Positions 24,735 to 39,080 are shown, counted from the stretch's first letter. The stretch: 64,000 bases of DNA from Coprinus comatus (GCA_034638255.1 JAWPGT010000009.1:186001-250000), one strand, 5' to 3'. Program-made: numbers and translations. The notes: generated by a model from the letters alone, not told the origin.

Positions 24735-27700
24735 CTACGTGTTATCCATTTCAAGTCCATGCAATTCTATAACATACATGTTATAATTGCGATCAGTGGC
24801 TTTAGCAACACCAGCGTCACCCTCTGCAGGATTGATACCACATTGGAAACTAAGCATAACTTTATATTCATCAAATGTGAATATTTGTCGTTCTCGGACT
24901 TTATCCAGTAATTCCTAAATTATAGAAAAAGAAATCATGAAAAATGTGCTCTCGAGAAGGTTAGAGAAGGAATGTTAGGGGAAGACGTACTTGTGGTTTC
25001 AAATAATACAATGAATAATACTGCTTGGCTCTTTCGAATTCAGTATGTTGTTGATCGTTAGTGAGTGTTTTAATACTCTGTTGTAAAGCCAACATATTTC
25101 GCATCATCTTCTTAATACCATAATCATTCGGTAATCGTAATAGGCGAGCATTTGAAATAAGCATTTGTTCCATAAGAAGACCAAGTCCTGTGAAGACATA
25201 ACTGTAAACATTAACAAGTCAGAGTCAGAGTTAAGTTTTTTTTATTTTTATTTATTTTTGAAGAGTTAAAATGAGAGAGCAACACGTACTGTCGTTCCTT
25301 ATGCGGTAAACTGGTAAACGTTATATCATCACATTGTACCAACTCCGTATTCAAATCAACAATGAATGGGTCAGGTTCCGTGACTTCATATGTCAGTGCA
25401 TAATTTCCCTATATTATATCATCAAAATCCACTTCAGATGCAAAAACAAGAGTACCACATAAGCCACATACATGTCGCATTGCAGCTTCCAAATTATACA
25501 TTACTCGACACCGAAGATCAATTCGTAATGTGTCCAATATCAACCCAGATAATTGTTCATACGTCTTTAAAAGAGCTTGAAATCGCCTAACAACAGTATA
25601 AGTCAATGATACTTCTGGACGAATAAATACATACATTGCCATTTCTTTTGATAACGGAAGTTGTAATTCCGCATTATCATCTGTCAGAGGTAATATAGGA
25701 ATCAATGGAGTGAAAGGAGTTTGTGCAGTCAGTGTATCCAAAGGATTCGGTGACGTAGGTGATAAAATCGAATCGTCTGAATTAGCTTTGAGAGCCTGTA
25801 GTTCTTGAACGAACCATGCCTATTATTCATAACATCATTAACAGCAGAACTTTTTTTTTTTAAAAAAAGGGGGGAACTAAAGGATTTTTGTGCACATACC
25901 ACACTACGATACAAACTTGCCAATGCCGACAAGTTTCGTACGGAAGGTATCAAGTCTTCTTTAGTTATATTTTTCCTTCCTAACAATTCAAGTTCAATAT
26001 TTGTCTGCTGCCTACACAGTTGTTGCAGTTTCGATTGATTACTTTGCTATAACAAACGTATACTTTCAGTATACGAATACTCACCTTAAAAAATTCAAAT
26101 ACTCACAGGTGTCGACAAAAGCTCGGTCAAACAAAATGTAAACTCTGGTCTTTGTGCCCATTGAGCACCAAGAGCAACCGATGATTCACTGGCGGGACTT
26201 GAAGCAGGAATTGCAGTTAGTGCATGGTATCGATCACTACACCGTTGATAGAATTGTATCACAACAGCAAGAATGAGACGAGCGTAATTTTCTCTGTGAA
26301 ACGGTGTTGTGCGCAACATGATGCATAAAGAGTTTATTAGCGCCATCAACTGAGTGCTTGCCTGAGAAGGAAAAAAAAGTTAGTTTGAACGGGGATGGGT
26401 GACATGTCAAGCTCTTACTTTAATCAAAGGCTCAGGCGATAGTTGCGTTGATAAGGGATCAGGTTGGAAAGACTCCGGGCCTAAAAAACGAATTTAGCTG
26501 GTTTCAAAGAAATTATTATCCAACTCACCAGTAACAGCTTGATGGAACAAATCCAAAACCTTTTCTTCCAACTGTGGTAGATAAATCTTCAACACAAACT
26601 CATCTAACACACTACTCGATGCTCTTGCAGACTCAATACCCGAGGGTAACACATCCACAACTCGGTCCAGGAACGCCAATGTTGGTTGGAATAAAACAGT
26701 GACATGGAAAGTATCTGGTTTTATCAATAGCCTATGATGTTGATCCATCCCAAGCAACCGATCATCTGTAGGATTGGCCAAAGCATTTTGTAGTATATCT
26801 CCAGTGTTGCCTTGTACAAGTCCTGGCATAGTGTCTTTGAGCACCCGCGTGAGCCCCTCTTCGTGGGGTTTGAGGTACTTTGAAACACTCTTGATGTCTG
26901 TATCGGTGAATCTGAAGACGGACTAGAGAAGTTTAAGAATTGGCATATTTTAAGAGGCCATTGTAAAGTGGTTACCTTCCCTTTATCCCTCGAAAACTTG
27001 CCATCTCTTAGGATTTCATTAATAGATGAAATAGGGTTTCGACCTGATGCCAAACCGCGCTGCTCGTCGGTGGTGTAGTCTTGTATCAGCGTTTGAACCT
27101 ACAAGCACGTTAATATGTACTCATGATAATTGCGGCGTATTTACTCACTTCTGCCTGGACGGGATTCCAAACTTCTGATAATGGGAAGAATGATCCAGGC
27201 TTCGACCCAGATGTATCTTTGAAGTCTCGTCTCTGAGATTTTTGTCAATCGGATGATCTACAAATTTCGGTAAATTGCTACTCACAGAGCCAATACGATT
27301 AGCGACTTCAGAAACGACTCTCAATCCCTGTGCCACAGCATCCAACTTGGAATACAATGTCCAAAACAAATCTTTCAACACTTCATACTCTGTATGTTTG
27401 GCGGTTGATTCTAGTGCAGCAAGTCTGAGAGTAGAAGCTTTCACGGTAACTTTACCAGAAGCAACGGGGACAAGAGATATCATCTTTCCTCCCGCTACAT
27501 ATAAGTAGACACTGTCTGATTTTCCAACACTTTCGTTTGTATTACCTGCATTTTGGCGTTTGGTGTATTCTGCTCGCTCTCCTACTTCATCAAGAGTCGT
27601 TTCCACAAGAGAAAAGACTTCACCTGATAAACGCTGGGCTACGTTATCAAGGGCTGATCCCAACTTGCCTAAAACAGCAAGGGATTCAAGAAGGATTTCC

Positions 27701-29537
27701 ATGTATGCGAAGGAGTCCGCTTCCGGATTATTATTTGGCGACAAATGATTAAGGGACGACGACGACGGGGGAAGAACTGAAGACGACCCGGCGGTTTGTT
27801 GTTCGTTAAGGTCAATGGATGGCTCGTTCGCTCGCATGGAGAGATCACCGAGGAACCGGGTGAGTCGAGTTTGGCGATAAGAGGGGGACGTAGGGGAAGA
27901 TGGTGTTGATATTTTGGGCTTTTCGTCGAATTCGCTTTCAAACTCGGGTATAGGTACTAACGAAGGATCAATAAAATGAGAATATTTATCTATCACAACA
28001 ACTCACGGGTTTGTTGGCCGGGAGAATAGGCCACCCAGCGAGACTCTGTCCAGAAAGATTTTAGATACAAGTGGCTTTGTAATTCATCCACTAGGATATC
28101 TCTCAGAGCCTATTAGACGTATTAAGTCGTACGTTGAGGCGAAGTAAATGCTTAAATTACCGTTTCTTGTGCAACAAGGTAACTTCTCAGATCCGCAACA
28201 GCACCAATTTCCATCAAATCTGGTTTGTTAATGATCTTGAGACTTCGAATGAGCAATACTGCAGCCTGTAGGAGTCGTTTCTCTGATATCAGTGTTTCAA
28301 GCAGATCTGGTACGGATTTGAGGTGTTCGCTGTCCAAGTTCAGTAGTTTAGTCTTCCTTTCCAGCTTCTTCGCATGTTAGCTCACATTTCGTCCAATATT
28401 TTGATCATCTCCTCCAGCATTTGTCCTCGCGACCATAGTTGAACCAGGTCTTGTCGCCTATTGCCCAATGCCTCTTTTGATTCTACTAGTAATGTTCGGG
28501 CTTCAGTTACTTGAGATTGGGTAATAGTTAGATGGTTAAGGAGGGAGGAATGGTGAGGCAGAGAGGCAGCAAAGGCCAGATAATGTTCTGTTCGAAATGA
28601 GCACGAACACATTCATTAAACGGACTGGCACTGACTGTCGACTGATCCTTTGAGAGCTTTTGACAACATATGTTTGGTTCGTCGGAAGGACTCCATGTCT
28701 TTTCCCATGGAAGTATCGTCCAATAGTTGGAGAGCCAAATCTACGTTGTTGAACTACATGGGTTATATTATAATGTGTCGCACGCTTATGGCTATAATCA
28801 ATTCTTACTTCTGGCTCAATGACAAATTCCCAACCATCCTTTATCTCATCGAGTACAGCTATATAGCGATTAGTTCGGAAAGAAACAATAATGATCGAAT
28901 TCATACCATCAATATCACCAGTCCTAGTGGTTCCTTTCCTCCGTATTACTTTCTCCGTTAGTCGCTGTTGGCGAGCTTTCTCTGCTTCGATTTCTTCTTG
29001 TCTCTGTTTCTGGTATTCAAAGTCATCACTTCCATTTGTCATGGCACGTCTTCTTGACCCAGCAGAGTGGAAAGCAGACATAACAGTCGCCAGAGATGCA
29101 GGTGTGGCCTCACCATCGTCGGTACTGCCACTGGGTATTCGGTTGGGTCTGGGTCTTGAGTTGTTGTTTGACGGAATTATGTCCCTTTGTTGACTGCGTA
29201 GCTGTCCAGACATATCCGATTTTGTAGTACTGACGCTGTCACGGTAGTGATCAGGCGAGGATACAAATGGCATTTCTTCATTTCCAGGGTCATTGCGGGC
29301 TCTTAGTTCTGATCTCTGTGGACGAGAGGGGCCTATAGGAGCAGACTTTGGAGGTGTGTGGGGGTTGTTTGGGTATCCATTATAGTTGGGTGTTGTAGGT
29401 CTAGATGCTGGTCGCGAGGGATGGAGAGGCCTGACAGATGAGTTTCCCGGGGCAGAGGCTGGCTGAGAGCTGTAGAGATCCCTTGCGGACGGTGGTGGAG
29501 AACGGCGCCGGGTTGGAAAGGGAGGAGCGCGGGACAT
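24735..29537 (-). CDS. sec8: exocyst complex component Sec8
   Basis: The start is MSRAPPFPTRRRSPPPS at 29537, with a Pro/Ser/Arg-rich N-terminal region of about 150 residues. The conserved Sec8 N-terminal part follows: a coiled coil (KQRQEEIEAEKARQQRLTEK), DEIKDGWEFVIEPE, FAASLPHHSSLLNHL, SVPDLLETLISEKRLLQAA, EIGAVADLRSYL and DILVDELQSHLYLKSF. The rest consists of alpha-helical exons to HGLEMDNT and TAG at 24735. It has more than a dozen exons and about 1,200-1,300 residues, normal for fungal Sec8. The protein tethers secretory vesicles to the plasma membrane with the other exocyst subunits. Its 3' end faces the LYR gene, 249 bases away. Confidence 0.85.
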
Positions 29538-29627
29538 GGAGAGGTGAAGGGGTTATGAGACGAGGTTCACAACCAGATTAGCCATCAATGTATTATTTCC
29601 TTATTCGGACAACACCCTCCCTCCGAA

Positions 29628-30797
29628 ATGCTTTCTCTCCCAGCCTTTCTCCAACTCCTACCCTCAAGGCTCTCCAGAGGCCCCTATTTAAATGCGGTAT
29701 TTAACCACAGACAACCACTAGCTCCAGCACATGCTCTCTGGTGGCCCCCACGCTCACCTGATGCTCAGCCAAAGACCGTCGTCTTGTTCATCCCAGGTAT
29801 ACACAACGGAAGACATAATTTTCACCTTCCACTAAACTGTTCTAGGAAACCCTGGGCTGCTTGACTTCTACACTCGGTTTCTGACAGCCCTGCAAGACAA
29901 GGACATTGATCAGAATCTTGCTATTCTTGCCCATGCCCATATTGACCATACTCCCGGAATATGCCAATCTTCTGAGCCTGAATCCCGACATAGTTTAACA
30001 GCTCAGGTGCAAAATGCTATCGAGGCTTTGGACGCATTGTGTAAAACGTTCAAGCACTCCAAGGTTGTAGTAATTGGCCACAGCGTAGGCTCATGGGTGT
30101 CGTTGCAAGTAAGCACTCCTAACAGAATGCAGATTTATTCGACTCAAGTGGGATAAAGGTCCTCAAAGCTCGGCCGACCTCGGTATCAGGAGTATTTCTA
30201 TTGTTTCCAACCATCTGTCATATTGCTGGTACGCCAAACGGTCGCAATCTTTCTGTAAGTTGTACATTGTCTCTCTAATGCCTACTGGCTGAGCTCAGGT
30301 AACCATCAGAAAATCTTCAAACCTGTACCAAGACAGATTATATCTCATCTATCTTATGTGACTCGTATCATTCCCCAATGGGTACTGCAAAAACTTTTCT
30401 TGGCCTGGCCTACCGCACAGCTTGGAGTCCTGCGGGATCTCCTTAACAGCCCTGCAAGCATTAACGCGGCCCTCAGTATGGCCAACGAGGAGATGCAAAC
30501 GATATGTGATCTGGACGTGACTTTACTACAGGGACACCGTCACCGAATCTGGCTCTTCTTCGCAGATCAGGACCAGTGGGTCGGTAAGCAGAAGGAGCAC
30601 ATCCTCAGTCATTTTGAACCGGACGCCGGAGCCCTACGTGTTGTCCACGGGAATCCTGATATACCACACGCTTTTTGCATTAGTATGTCTGCCTCGTTTT
30701 AGGATGCGTTTGAAAGGCTAAACGTACCTCTGTTGCAGATCATGGGGAAATTGTAGCAGAACAATGTCACCAATGGCTCTCAGACCCCTTTCAATAG
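29628..30797 (+). CDS. lipid-droplet-associated hydrolase (LDAH/DUF2305 family)
   Basis: The start ATG 29628 lies 90 bases from the divergent sec8 start. Five exons are spliced as: FIPG joined to NPGLLDFYTRFL; the elbow GHSVGSW before an intron; VLKARPTSVSGVFLLFPTI; KIFKPVPRQIISHL; then FFADQDQWVG and DIPHAFCI joined to NHGEIVAEQCHQWL, ending in TAG at 30797. The order GNPGL, GHSxG, Asp and His is that of LDAH proteins, which sit on lipid droplets and affect sterol-ester or triglyceride turnover. Length (about 300 residues) is typical. Confidence 0.85.
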
Positions 30798-31179
30798 TTG
30801 CCGAATGAAGTTGAGGCTTGAGAATTGTCACGTCACATGTACTCTGTAATCAAAGCCAAAAATTCACTCGCGTTGGATGACAGAACACAACGATGTCACA
30901 ACTTCCTTTTTTTGTGTCTTGAAGTAAACAAAACTCTGCAAATCGTAAATATTTAACCTTGTTGTCTGCCTCCTCCTGTCCACAATGACTCTACAAGTCT
31001 CCTACTCTTCGTTTGCGTCTCTTACTCTAGGATTTAATGACCTACAGCGTACTACGACACACACATGAGCTCAGAGTGAAGCTGTGGCGTTAATGAGACC
31101 TGACTCACCAGATCTACCAGTATGGAAGCGGATGGCAACTTAACTTGGTGTGGCACGGAATCTTATTTTTATCTGTAGG
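30798..31179. other. intergenic upstream of the FunK1 gene
   Basis: About 380 bases with a TTTTTTTG patch near 30910 and pyrimidine-rich sequence near 30960-31030. It probably holds the FunK1 promoter. No gene was seen. Confidence 0.4.
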
Positions 31180-33980
31180 ATGCCTGAGAATAACAGTCAC
31201 GAAATTCAAACTCAGAGACAGTCGGTGGCTACTGTCACTCCAGCACGGGTCAATCGGTTAGGTACTGGACTCAAGTCAACACCGCAATCCAGGGGATCCG
31301 CTCAAGGTTCGGAGTATAATACAGACAATAGGTATGTAATGACAGCGTATAGGAAATAATGGTTTGCTGACACACACTTACTGTTGTAACACAGAGCGGG
31401 GAGCCCACTCAATATCGACGGCATGAAGACCGATTTAGAAAAGACAGTTCGTGTTGGGTTTACAAATGTTCTGATGCTCTATATTGCGAAATTCTTGGAC
31501 GCGGAAAAGCCTGAAGACCCGAAATCTAAGCATATGAAGCGCGCGGAAGAGATTTTTCAGAAAGTTTTTAACGAGGCGCTGAAATTTTGTAATTTGAAGG
31601 AAAACCCTCCTGAAAGTCCACGTGCGGTTGTCCAGTCTGCTCTTGAGTCCTTGTAAGTAGATTATATTCACGCGTTACCGCTCAGTATTAATAATTCTTC
31701 GCAGGTGTGACTGTTCGTCCGAGACCACAGTTTACCCATATCTCATCAAATTCTTCAACGCAATTCTCCTTCATTTTTCCCAAAGCAACAGTCAGAACTT
31801 TCAAGGTCTCCCATCAATTCAACGTAGATTAGAGGATTATGTTATCTCTTTTCCAAGCTTTAGAACAGTAATCAAATCTAACCATCAAGAAAGTGGCGTG
31901 CCGAATGCGCTTAGAAAGCCGGATATTGTCTTTGGGCGTTGCTCACATGTTAAGGCCAATATGCCAGTGAAGGACGGTGTGGCACACAATTTCACTGATT
32001 TCAAGAGCTTTACCGATAAGATTGGAAGCGTCGAGACACTCAGGGGAACAACATGGGATGATGTTCTTTGTTCTGTGGAGGTAAAACTCAACCGGAAGGG
32101 ATGGACAAGGCCACCGGAGGAATATAAAGGTGATGGCTGGAAAGACCACATCACAGCAACAGGGGTTGTTGACCCTGTTAATCCCGACGAATTTGAAGAT
32201 GATAGTATAGGTACATTTTCCCTAATATTTGTCACACTCTTTGCTCATCATGTTTTTAGTGCCCGATGTTCCAAATGTCGCGACTCCGATTCCAAGTCAG
32301 GCCAGCCGCTTGAAGCGAGCCCTGGAGATCAACAATCAAACTGATACGGGGGACGAAACCTATGCGCAAAAAAAGATAAAAACTGAAAAGGATCACAATT
32401 CAGCGTCAGGCCAACTCATAGGCGTATTTTCCAATGTTAAATCTCATGTATCACAACCCGATGGTGATACTCAAGTAAGTAACACCATAGTCCAGTGTGC
32501 ATTGTATGGTGTAGAAAAACTCAGGAGCAGCTGGACTATCGCACATTCTTTTGTTATATTAATCAAAGGTTCTGATTTGTTCAAACTTGAAAAAGCATTT
32601 AGAACTGACAAGTTGTAATATTTAGGTCCAAAGGTTTTATTGCAATTCTATGATGGGCAATATCCCATTTTTACCGATGAAATCGATATTGTGGTCGATT
32701 TACCGCTAGTTGTTACAATGCTCATATTGTTCCAACAATTCGACCTTAGGAGCTGGGGCATTGTTGATGTTGATTGGAAAGGCAATGATTACATTGAGAA
32801 ACACAAAGAGATTAAATATCCCAGATTACAACTCATTGGGCAGCGCAGGTATACAGCCATTGTGGAATGTCATGAGGAGAAAACGGAAGCATTTTTCAAA
32901 GCATCCTGGCCAGAAGACTCCCGCGTGAGTGAACCGGACATCATTTCAAAGGCAAGGGACAGAGCCAGTGGCCTAAAAGAACACATAGCACCCTTCGTGC
33001 TCAGCCATATTCCAACAGTCCTTCATTGGGGCAAAGTTCCCGGGACATCAACAGTGCTCACCCGTGAGCTACTAGGACTTCCTGAACAAGCTTTAGAAGG
33101 CTCACGTTCCTTGGTATGGATGGTCTCTCAAAAGCTCACACCGATGGAAGACCTGGATGCAGATGACTTTTTTCAGGCATTTATGGATATGATCAGATGT
33201 AAGTTCATGCCCTAGTATATTTTATCCTCTTTATTTATTCCCTGTCTCACAGGTCATTTTCTTCTTTGGAAGATTGGTATTGCACATGGCGATATTAGTA
33301 TAAATAACCTAATGGCGAACCCCACAACTAAACGAGGCATCCTGAATGATTTTGATCTTGCGGCAATTATGAATCCTGGGGATGATTCTCCACCACCAAA
33401 TGGGTTCGAACGTACTGGGACCTTGCCTTTCATGGCAATCGAAATGTTGCTTCATTTGGATGGGACTGTTCCCAGGCGCTACCGTTATGACTTGGAGTCA
33501 TTCGCTTGGTGTCTCTTCTGGCATTGTGCCAACTTTCCCCCAGGATACATGTCAGACAAATACTGGACAGTTACTGCAGCACTTGAGTTCAAAAGTTACA
33601 TATTATTACGACATAATATAGATGCAGTGTTTACACCCAAGGCCATGTGGAAGAATCACAAGCAATGGTGTTTCATACATCTCTGGATGAAATCATGGGC
33701 TGAGGATATTGTAATACCAGATAGGGGTGAATCTACTTTGGTGTCAAGCAAGGAATCCAGGATTCCCATTGACAAGGGGGCTGAGGCTGATGAAGAGGAT
33801 CCTCAAGAGATTGGAATGTTACCTGACATGCCAGATCTTACTGTACCTGTTCAACCTCTTAAGGATGATGTTTATTATCTTAAAAGGATGGTTTGTGCAT
33901 TGTTGCAGGTGAAGTTGCCTAGTCAATGGGCAACGCAGATTAATAGGTGGATGTTATGGTTTCATATTTATCACGACTAA
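31180..33980 (+). CDS. FunK1-type fungal protein kinase with LTR-derived C-terminus
   Basis: The start is ATG 31180 (MPENNSHEIQTQRQS). Exons are joined by short introns (for example TDNR to AGSPLNIDG, and IKG to PKVLLQFYD). FunK1 features are the N-terminal helical region, KPDIVFGR with VEVKLNRKGW, QCALYGVEKL, DVDWKGNDY, the catalytic loop IAHGDISINNLM, the DFG equivalent NDFDLA, and RTGTLPFMAIEMLL. The family is greatly expanded in agaricomycetes and its targets are unknown. The last native codons are interrupted at 33951 by an LTR, so the frame now ends MLWFHIYHD and stop at 33980. Without the insertion it would continue from 39617 and stop at 39654. The kinase core is intact, so the protein may still be active. 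Confidence 0.88.
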
Positions 33981-34365
33981 TCATTAGAACTAATGATGGA
34001 CGATAGTGTACTTTCTCTTCTATCTGTTTTACATAGCCTTGGACTAGTGTTTCGTATAGCCTTGGACTAGTACTTTCTACAGACTTCCACTTGTTGTTTC
34101 ACTCACTGTTTCAGCTGTAGATAGTTTCACTCTCCTGTCTCACATGTATCAAGCATAGCCTACAACCTGTACTCATAGTTGTATAAATACATGGACAGCA
34201 ACAGAGATTAAGCTTCAGCTTAATACTCTTGTTCAGTTCTCTCTCTATCTCACTCATCGTCCTCTGCCTGATAACCTAAAGAACTTGGAGTCAGCTCTAA
34301 CTCTTATATGAATGGCTTATTAGTAAGGAACACCTGTGATCTACAGTCTGAGTACTGTGGAGGTC

Positions 34366-34777
34366 TATAGGAGTTACAATATTAGGCTCACTCGAAGACA
34401 GAAAACAAGAGTCAGATTAAAGTACCTATAGGAGTTACAATATTAGGCTAAGGTACTTTAATCAGTATTAAGTTTGTAAAAAACAGACAAGTAAAAGATC
34501 TCACCTCACTCGAAGACAGAAAACGAGAGTGAGGTGCTCAGTTGAATGAGTACAGTTTATATACGAAAAACACCTCCGATTCGGTGTCCGAATCGTGTCT
34601 ACTAGACGAAAGAAATCATGTAAATAATAAAGAAAAATGTCCGTGTCCGAAACTCAGTGAAGACTACAAAGAAAACATCATCCTATTGTTCCCTCGTCAC
34701 CATCACGCATATCACCCGTCTACCCTTAGATCACCTACCATCTGGTTCCGACTCGGTGCGTATTTGTTATACCAACA
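34366..34777 (-). repeat. Copia-1 3' LTR
   Basis: 412 bases. It contains a direct duplication of CTATAGGAGTTACAATATTA (about 34366 and 34424), an inverted repeat GATTAAAGTACC/GGTACTTTAATC, and a second hairpin (CACCTCACTC 34502-34511, GAGTGAGGTG 34527-34536). The hairpin lies just downstream of a TATATAAA box on the element strand. Confidence 0.92.
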
Positions 34778-34784
34778 CTCCCCC

Positions 34785-37700
34785 TCAAATCGTACTGAGT
34801 CCAAGATCTGCTGCGAAGTGCTTGACTTTAGGAGATGACAATGCCTTGGTAAAAATGTCCGCTACCATATCCTCGGTAGGACAATAAACCAATCTCAATT
34901 TTCCTTCCTCTATAACCCAACGAATGAAATGGTAGCGTACATCAATATGCTTAGTACGAGCCCGAAATGAATGATCTTTAGCAAGAGCGATCGCAGACTG
35001 ATTGTCGGAGAATAAGGTAACAGGGTGGCCGTGCTTGATTTGGAACACTTGAGATAAGAGCGCATTCAACCATAGGGCTTCTTTCGATGCATGTGTTGCT
35101 GCTACATATTCTGATTCGGTTGTCGACAGGGTGACTAATTCTTGACGTTTTGCAGACCATGATACAGCTCCTCCATTTACCAAGAATGCATATCCTGATG
35201 TCGCTTTCCGATCCTCAGCCATGTTTCCATCTGCATCAGCATACCCAATCAACTCCTTTTCCCCTCCATAGACCAACCACAACTCTTTCGTTCCCTTCAA
35301 ATACCTAAAAACTCTCTTAACAGCTTCCCAGTGCGCGTTTCCAGGGTTTTTTGAGAACCTAGATAGAACTTGTACTGCATATGTGATGTCGGGTCGAGTG
35401 CCAAGGGATGCATACATTAATGTTCCAACAGCTTCTTGATACGGAATCTTGGCCATATATGCGATCTCAGAGGTTGTTTGCGGAGATTGGAGTGATGAAA
35501 GTTTGATAGAAGTGTCCATTGGAGTACTTGCAGGCTTTGAATCTTCCATTCCGAATCTGCGTAGGGCTGCTTCAATATACGAACGTTGCGACAAAAACAG
35601 CTTCTTCTGTTCCCTGTCCCTTTTTACCTCAAAACCTAACAGCCAATGAATCTCGCCTAGATCAGATATTTCCACGAATTTTGCAATTTCCTTCTTGATC
35701 CATATGATGAGGCTGAGCTTGGTAGCAGACAGAGTACAATCATCCACATGTACAGCAATGATAGAGAGGTCGGGTGGGGAATAAATGAAGAATACACATG
35801 GGTCTGCATCGGATCTCTTGAACCCTAGATTGTCAATAAGAATCTCACATAACTTTTGGTACCAACGTCGTCCAGATTGTTTGAGACCATAAAGTGTTTT
35901 CTTGAGTCAGCATACTTTGTCTTTGTCAGTAATAAAGCCGGGTGGTTGTCGCATGTAGATTACTTCATCACCGTTCAGGACTCCATTCAGAAAGGCACCT
36001 TTAATATCAATTTGGTGAATTTCCATGTCCCTTGCAGCTGATATAGCGAGTATGGCTCGAATTGATGCCAAGCGAGCAACAGGGGCATATGTGTCTGTGT
36101 AATCAATTCCCTCTACCTGAGTAAAACCCTGAGCTACCAACCTGGCTTTGTGTCGATTAACCTGTCTCACTGCATCCTTTTTGGCTTTGTATACCCAAGT
36201 GCTGCCCACCACATGTACACCGTCAGGCTTGTCAACTAATTCCCATGTTCCTGCCTTAGTAAGCATCTCCAGTTCTTCCTCCATGGCCTTCTTCCATACA
36301 CTCCAATCCTTCCTCTTGGTTGCTGCTTGGAAGTTCTTCGGCTCCAGTGCCTCCATGTCCTCCATCTCCAACACTAATGCATGTACCTCCTCCCAAAACT
36401 CATCACAATCACTCTCTACTAATGCAACCGCTACTCCATCTAGAATTTCTTGTGCCTTCTGACTTGGTTTCCGAATTCGCGTAGGTCTTTGATTTGTGTC
36501 ATCAGGGACAGCTGGTACATTGGTATTTGGTAATGGCTCAGGATTTGTCGAAGTTTCGTTATCTGGTAGATTAGGGGCATGAGGTCGTTGGTCAGGGTAA
36601 GCAGAGATGTCGGCACATTGAGGGTTGGTTGGTTTAGGGTCCTTGGTAAGCATTTGATTAGACTGATCCTCGTTTGTTGCCACTGACTGTTTCTCCCCCT
36701 CGAGGTCAGTCATCATGAATCGAACATTCCTTTCCACCTTGACTTTACCAACATCCGAAAAATACACTCTCATCCCATTACTAGTGTCATCGATCCTTAG
36801 CCATTTTGCCTTCTTTGCCCTGCCTCCCAACTTATCACTACCTCGTTCATGAACCCAGCACTCATCTCCCCACGTCCTAACACCCCTTAAATCTGGCACC
36901 TTCCCATAGACCAATTCATACGGTGTTTTTTTAGGAACTACAGCCCTTGTATGTGTGCGATTCATTAACCATACAACATGTTTCACAGCTTCACCCCACA
37001 GATTCTTTGGGAGGCGTGGAATATGATTAGTTGCTCGTACGCGTTCGAGGATTGTTCGATTACGTCGTTCTGCGACCCCGTTGTGTTCTGGAGTATCGTG
37101 TACAGTACGTTTTCCTTGAGTTCCTCTATCCTTCAGATAATTCAGAAATTCCTCTCCCATATATTCTCCCCCTCGATCTGAGTGTAGTATTTTAATGCGA
37201 GTTTTGAATTGGGTTTCGCACCACTGATCAAAACGTTTATAGGCTTCAAATACGTCGGATTTGTTGGTGAGGAGTTCTATATGAGTCCATCGAGAGTAGT
37301 CATCTGTGAAGGTTACATAGTATTTCTTTCCACCCTTTGTAGTTGTTGACGCTGGTCCCCACACATCCGAATGAATTTCATCACCAAATTGGGATGCCCG
37401 CTCCCCTTGACGTTCCTTGGAAATTGGTAATTTGGTCGACTTGGCATAGATACATGATTCACATTCCGTGTTCCCATTACCACTTCCCTCCTCCAACTTC
37501 AATCCATCCACCATACCACCACTCAACACCTTCTGAACTGCCGCAAATCCAAGATGACCAAGTCGCTTATGGATTTCGTGAATAGTAAGTGTTTCAATTG
37601 CATTCACTTCTTGTCCATGATCCTTGATCATTTTGTACAAACCCTGCCTGTTCTTAGGTATAACACCAACAATGTTTCCTTCAGGATTGGTAATAACACA

Positions 37701-39077
37701 CTTCCCATCTCCAAATATCAGCGTAAAACCAGCATCGTCAAGTTTCCCAACAGAGACCAGGGTATAACCTGCTTGAGGCGAATATAGGACATCTTTCAAG
37801 ATAAGTGGTGAAGATTTTGATTGATTTGGTAAGTGGACCTCCATATCACCCCTGCCGATAGCGTTAAAACTTTGTTTATTTGCAGCACGTAAGGGTTGTG
37901 GAGGTGTGTCGTAAAGATTTGTGAATGCTCCTTTATAAGGTGATATGTGTTTTGAAGTACCAGAATCAATGATTTCGATGTGGATTGAGTTTTCGGCTTG
38001 TACATGAGTGACGACAGTTTCATCTTCCTTCTCCTCACACACTAACTCCATCATATCTCCATCACTATCTGCTTCATCCTCATCATCCGACCCATAATAA
38101 TCCGACGTATCCAAATCTGGCATGTCAGGGTCAACGATATCCTCTCCTTCCTCTACCTCTCCAAAGTCAACCGCCATACATTCATCTGAATCTGAATCCT
38201 CAACTGCATTTGCTGGTGTGTCCTTACTCTTCTTTTCAGGGCACTCCCACTTAAAATGGCCTACTTTTCCACATTTGAAACACTTCCCCTTTTTTCCTTT
38301 TTCGACATTCATAGCCTCATCATTTTCATCCATCTTCAATCCACTTCTACTACCCCTTTCTGATTGGTTTCGGTCCCACTCATCGATTATTAAGATAACT
38401 AGTACTTCGGGCTGAATGGTTTGTATACTGGGGTTAAGACGGGCCGCTGTGAGTTGACAGGATGCAAAAGAGGCGAGCCAGCGAGGTAGGGAACCAATAA
38501 CAGTACTTCGATAATCATCATCAGTGATTGTGACACCGACAGCCAGTAGTTCCGATCTCTTGATTTGGAGACTATTCAAAAAAGTTCGGACATTACCCTT
38601 GTCAGGGCAACGTAGATTCATGAATTCGCGACGAAGACGAGTCTGGGAAAAGGCGCTTTTGTAAGAGTATTCTTCTACCACCATATCCCACATCTTCTTG
38701 ACAGTGGAGGCTTGATCAACGACTACCCAGGTAGCATCAGGAAGAACCGCAGCCAGGCAAGATCTCCCAATTCCATCCCTTCGGTTCCAAACTTCAATTT
38801 GCTCAAGGATGTCAGGGTTAGGGTCGGTAGAAAGGGTAGTGGATTTAGGGTTTTCGGGATTGTTGGTAGGAGATTCAGATGAAATAGCAACTTCAGGTAG
38901 TTCAGGACATTTCCTCTCACCAGTAAAGTGTCCCCAGATATTTTTCGCAACCATAGCACTTTGGAAACGGGATCCAAACATTGCCCAGTTTGTACCATCA
39001 GCATTTAGCTTAGGAACATAAGCCGGTAAGACGTCATTGGGAATAATGTTGTTCATGTTGCAATTCGCGGGGCCCAT
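34785..39077 (-). pseudogene. Copia-1 Gag-Pol polyprotein with one in-frame TGA
   Basis: A single frame of about 1,430 codons is broken only by TGA at 35907-35909. Order: Gag with zinc knuckle CFKCGKVGHFKWEC; protease IIDSGTSKHIS; GAG-pre-integrase and integrase (HKRLGHLGF, FTDDYSRW, SDRGGEYMGEEF, DTPEHNGVAERRNR); reverse transcriptase (WVYKAKKD, TDTYAPVARL, HVDDCTL); RNase H (YADADGN, LSTTESEYVAATHASKEALW). The first ATG (39075-39077) lies inside the primer-binding site; the next Met (MNNIIPNDV) follows 21 bases later. The TGA falls in VC*LKKTLYGLK, where Copia elements normally have Arg, so CGA to TGA is the likely change. The terminal stop overlaps the polypurine tract. Confidence 0.93.
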
Positions 39078-39080
39078 AAC
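39065..39080 (-). other. Copia-1 primer-binding site
   Basis: GGTTATGGGCCCC directly follows the 5' LTR on the element strand. It resembles the Drosophila copia site, which pairs with the anticodon region of a cleaved initiator-Met tRNA. The ATG of the polyprotein lies within it. Confidence 0.7.

Noticed and set aside
39065..39080. tRNA-like sequence GGGGCCCATAACC
   Set aside because: Only a short match beside an LTR, without cloverleaf; it is a primer-binding site.
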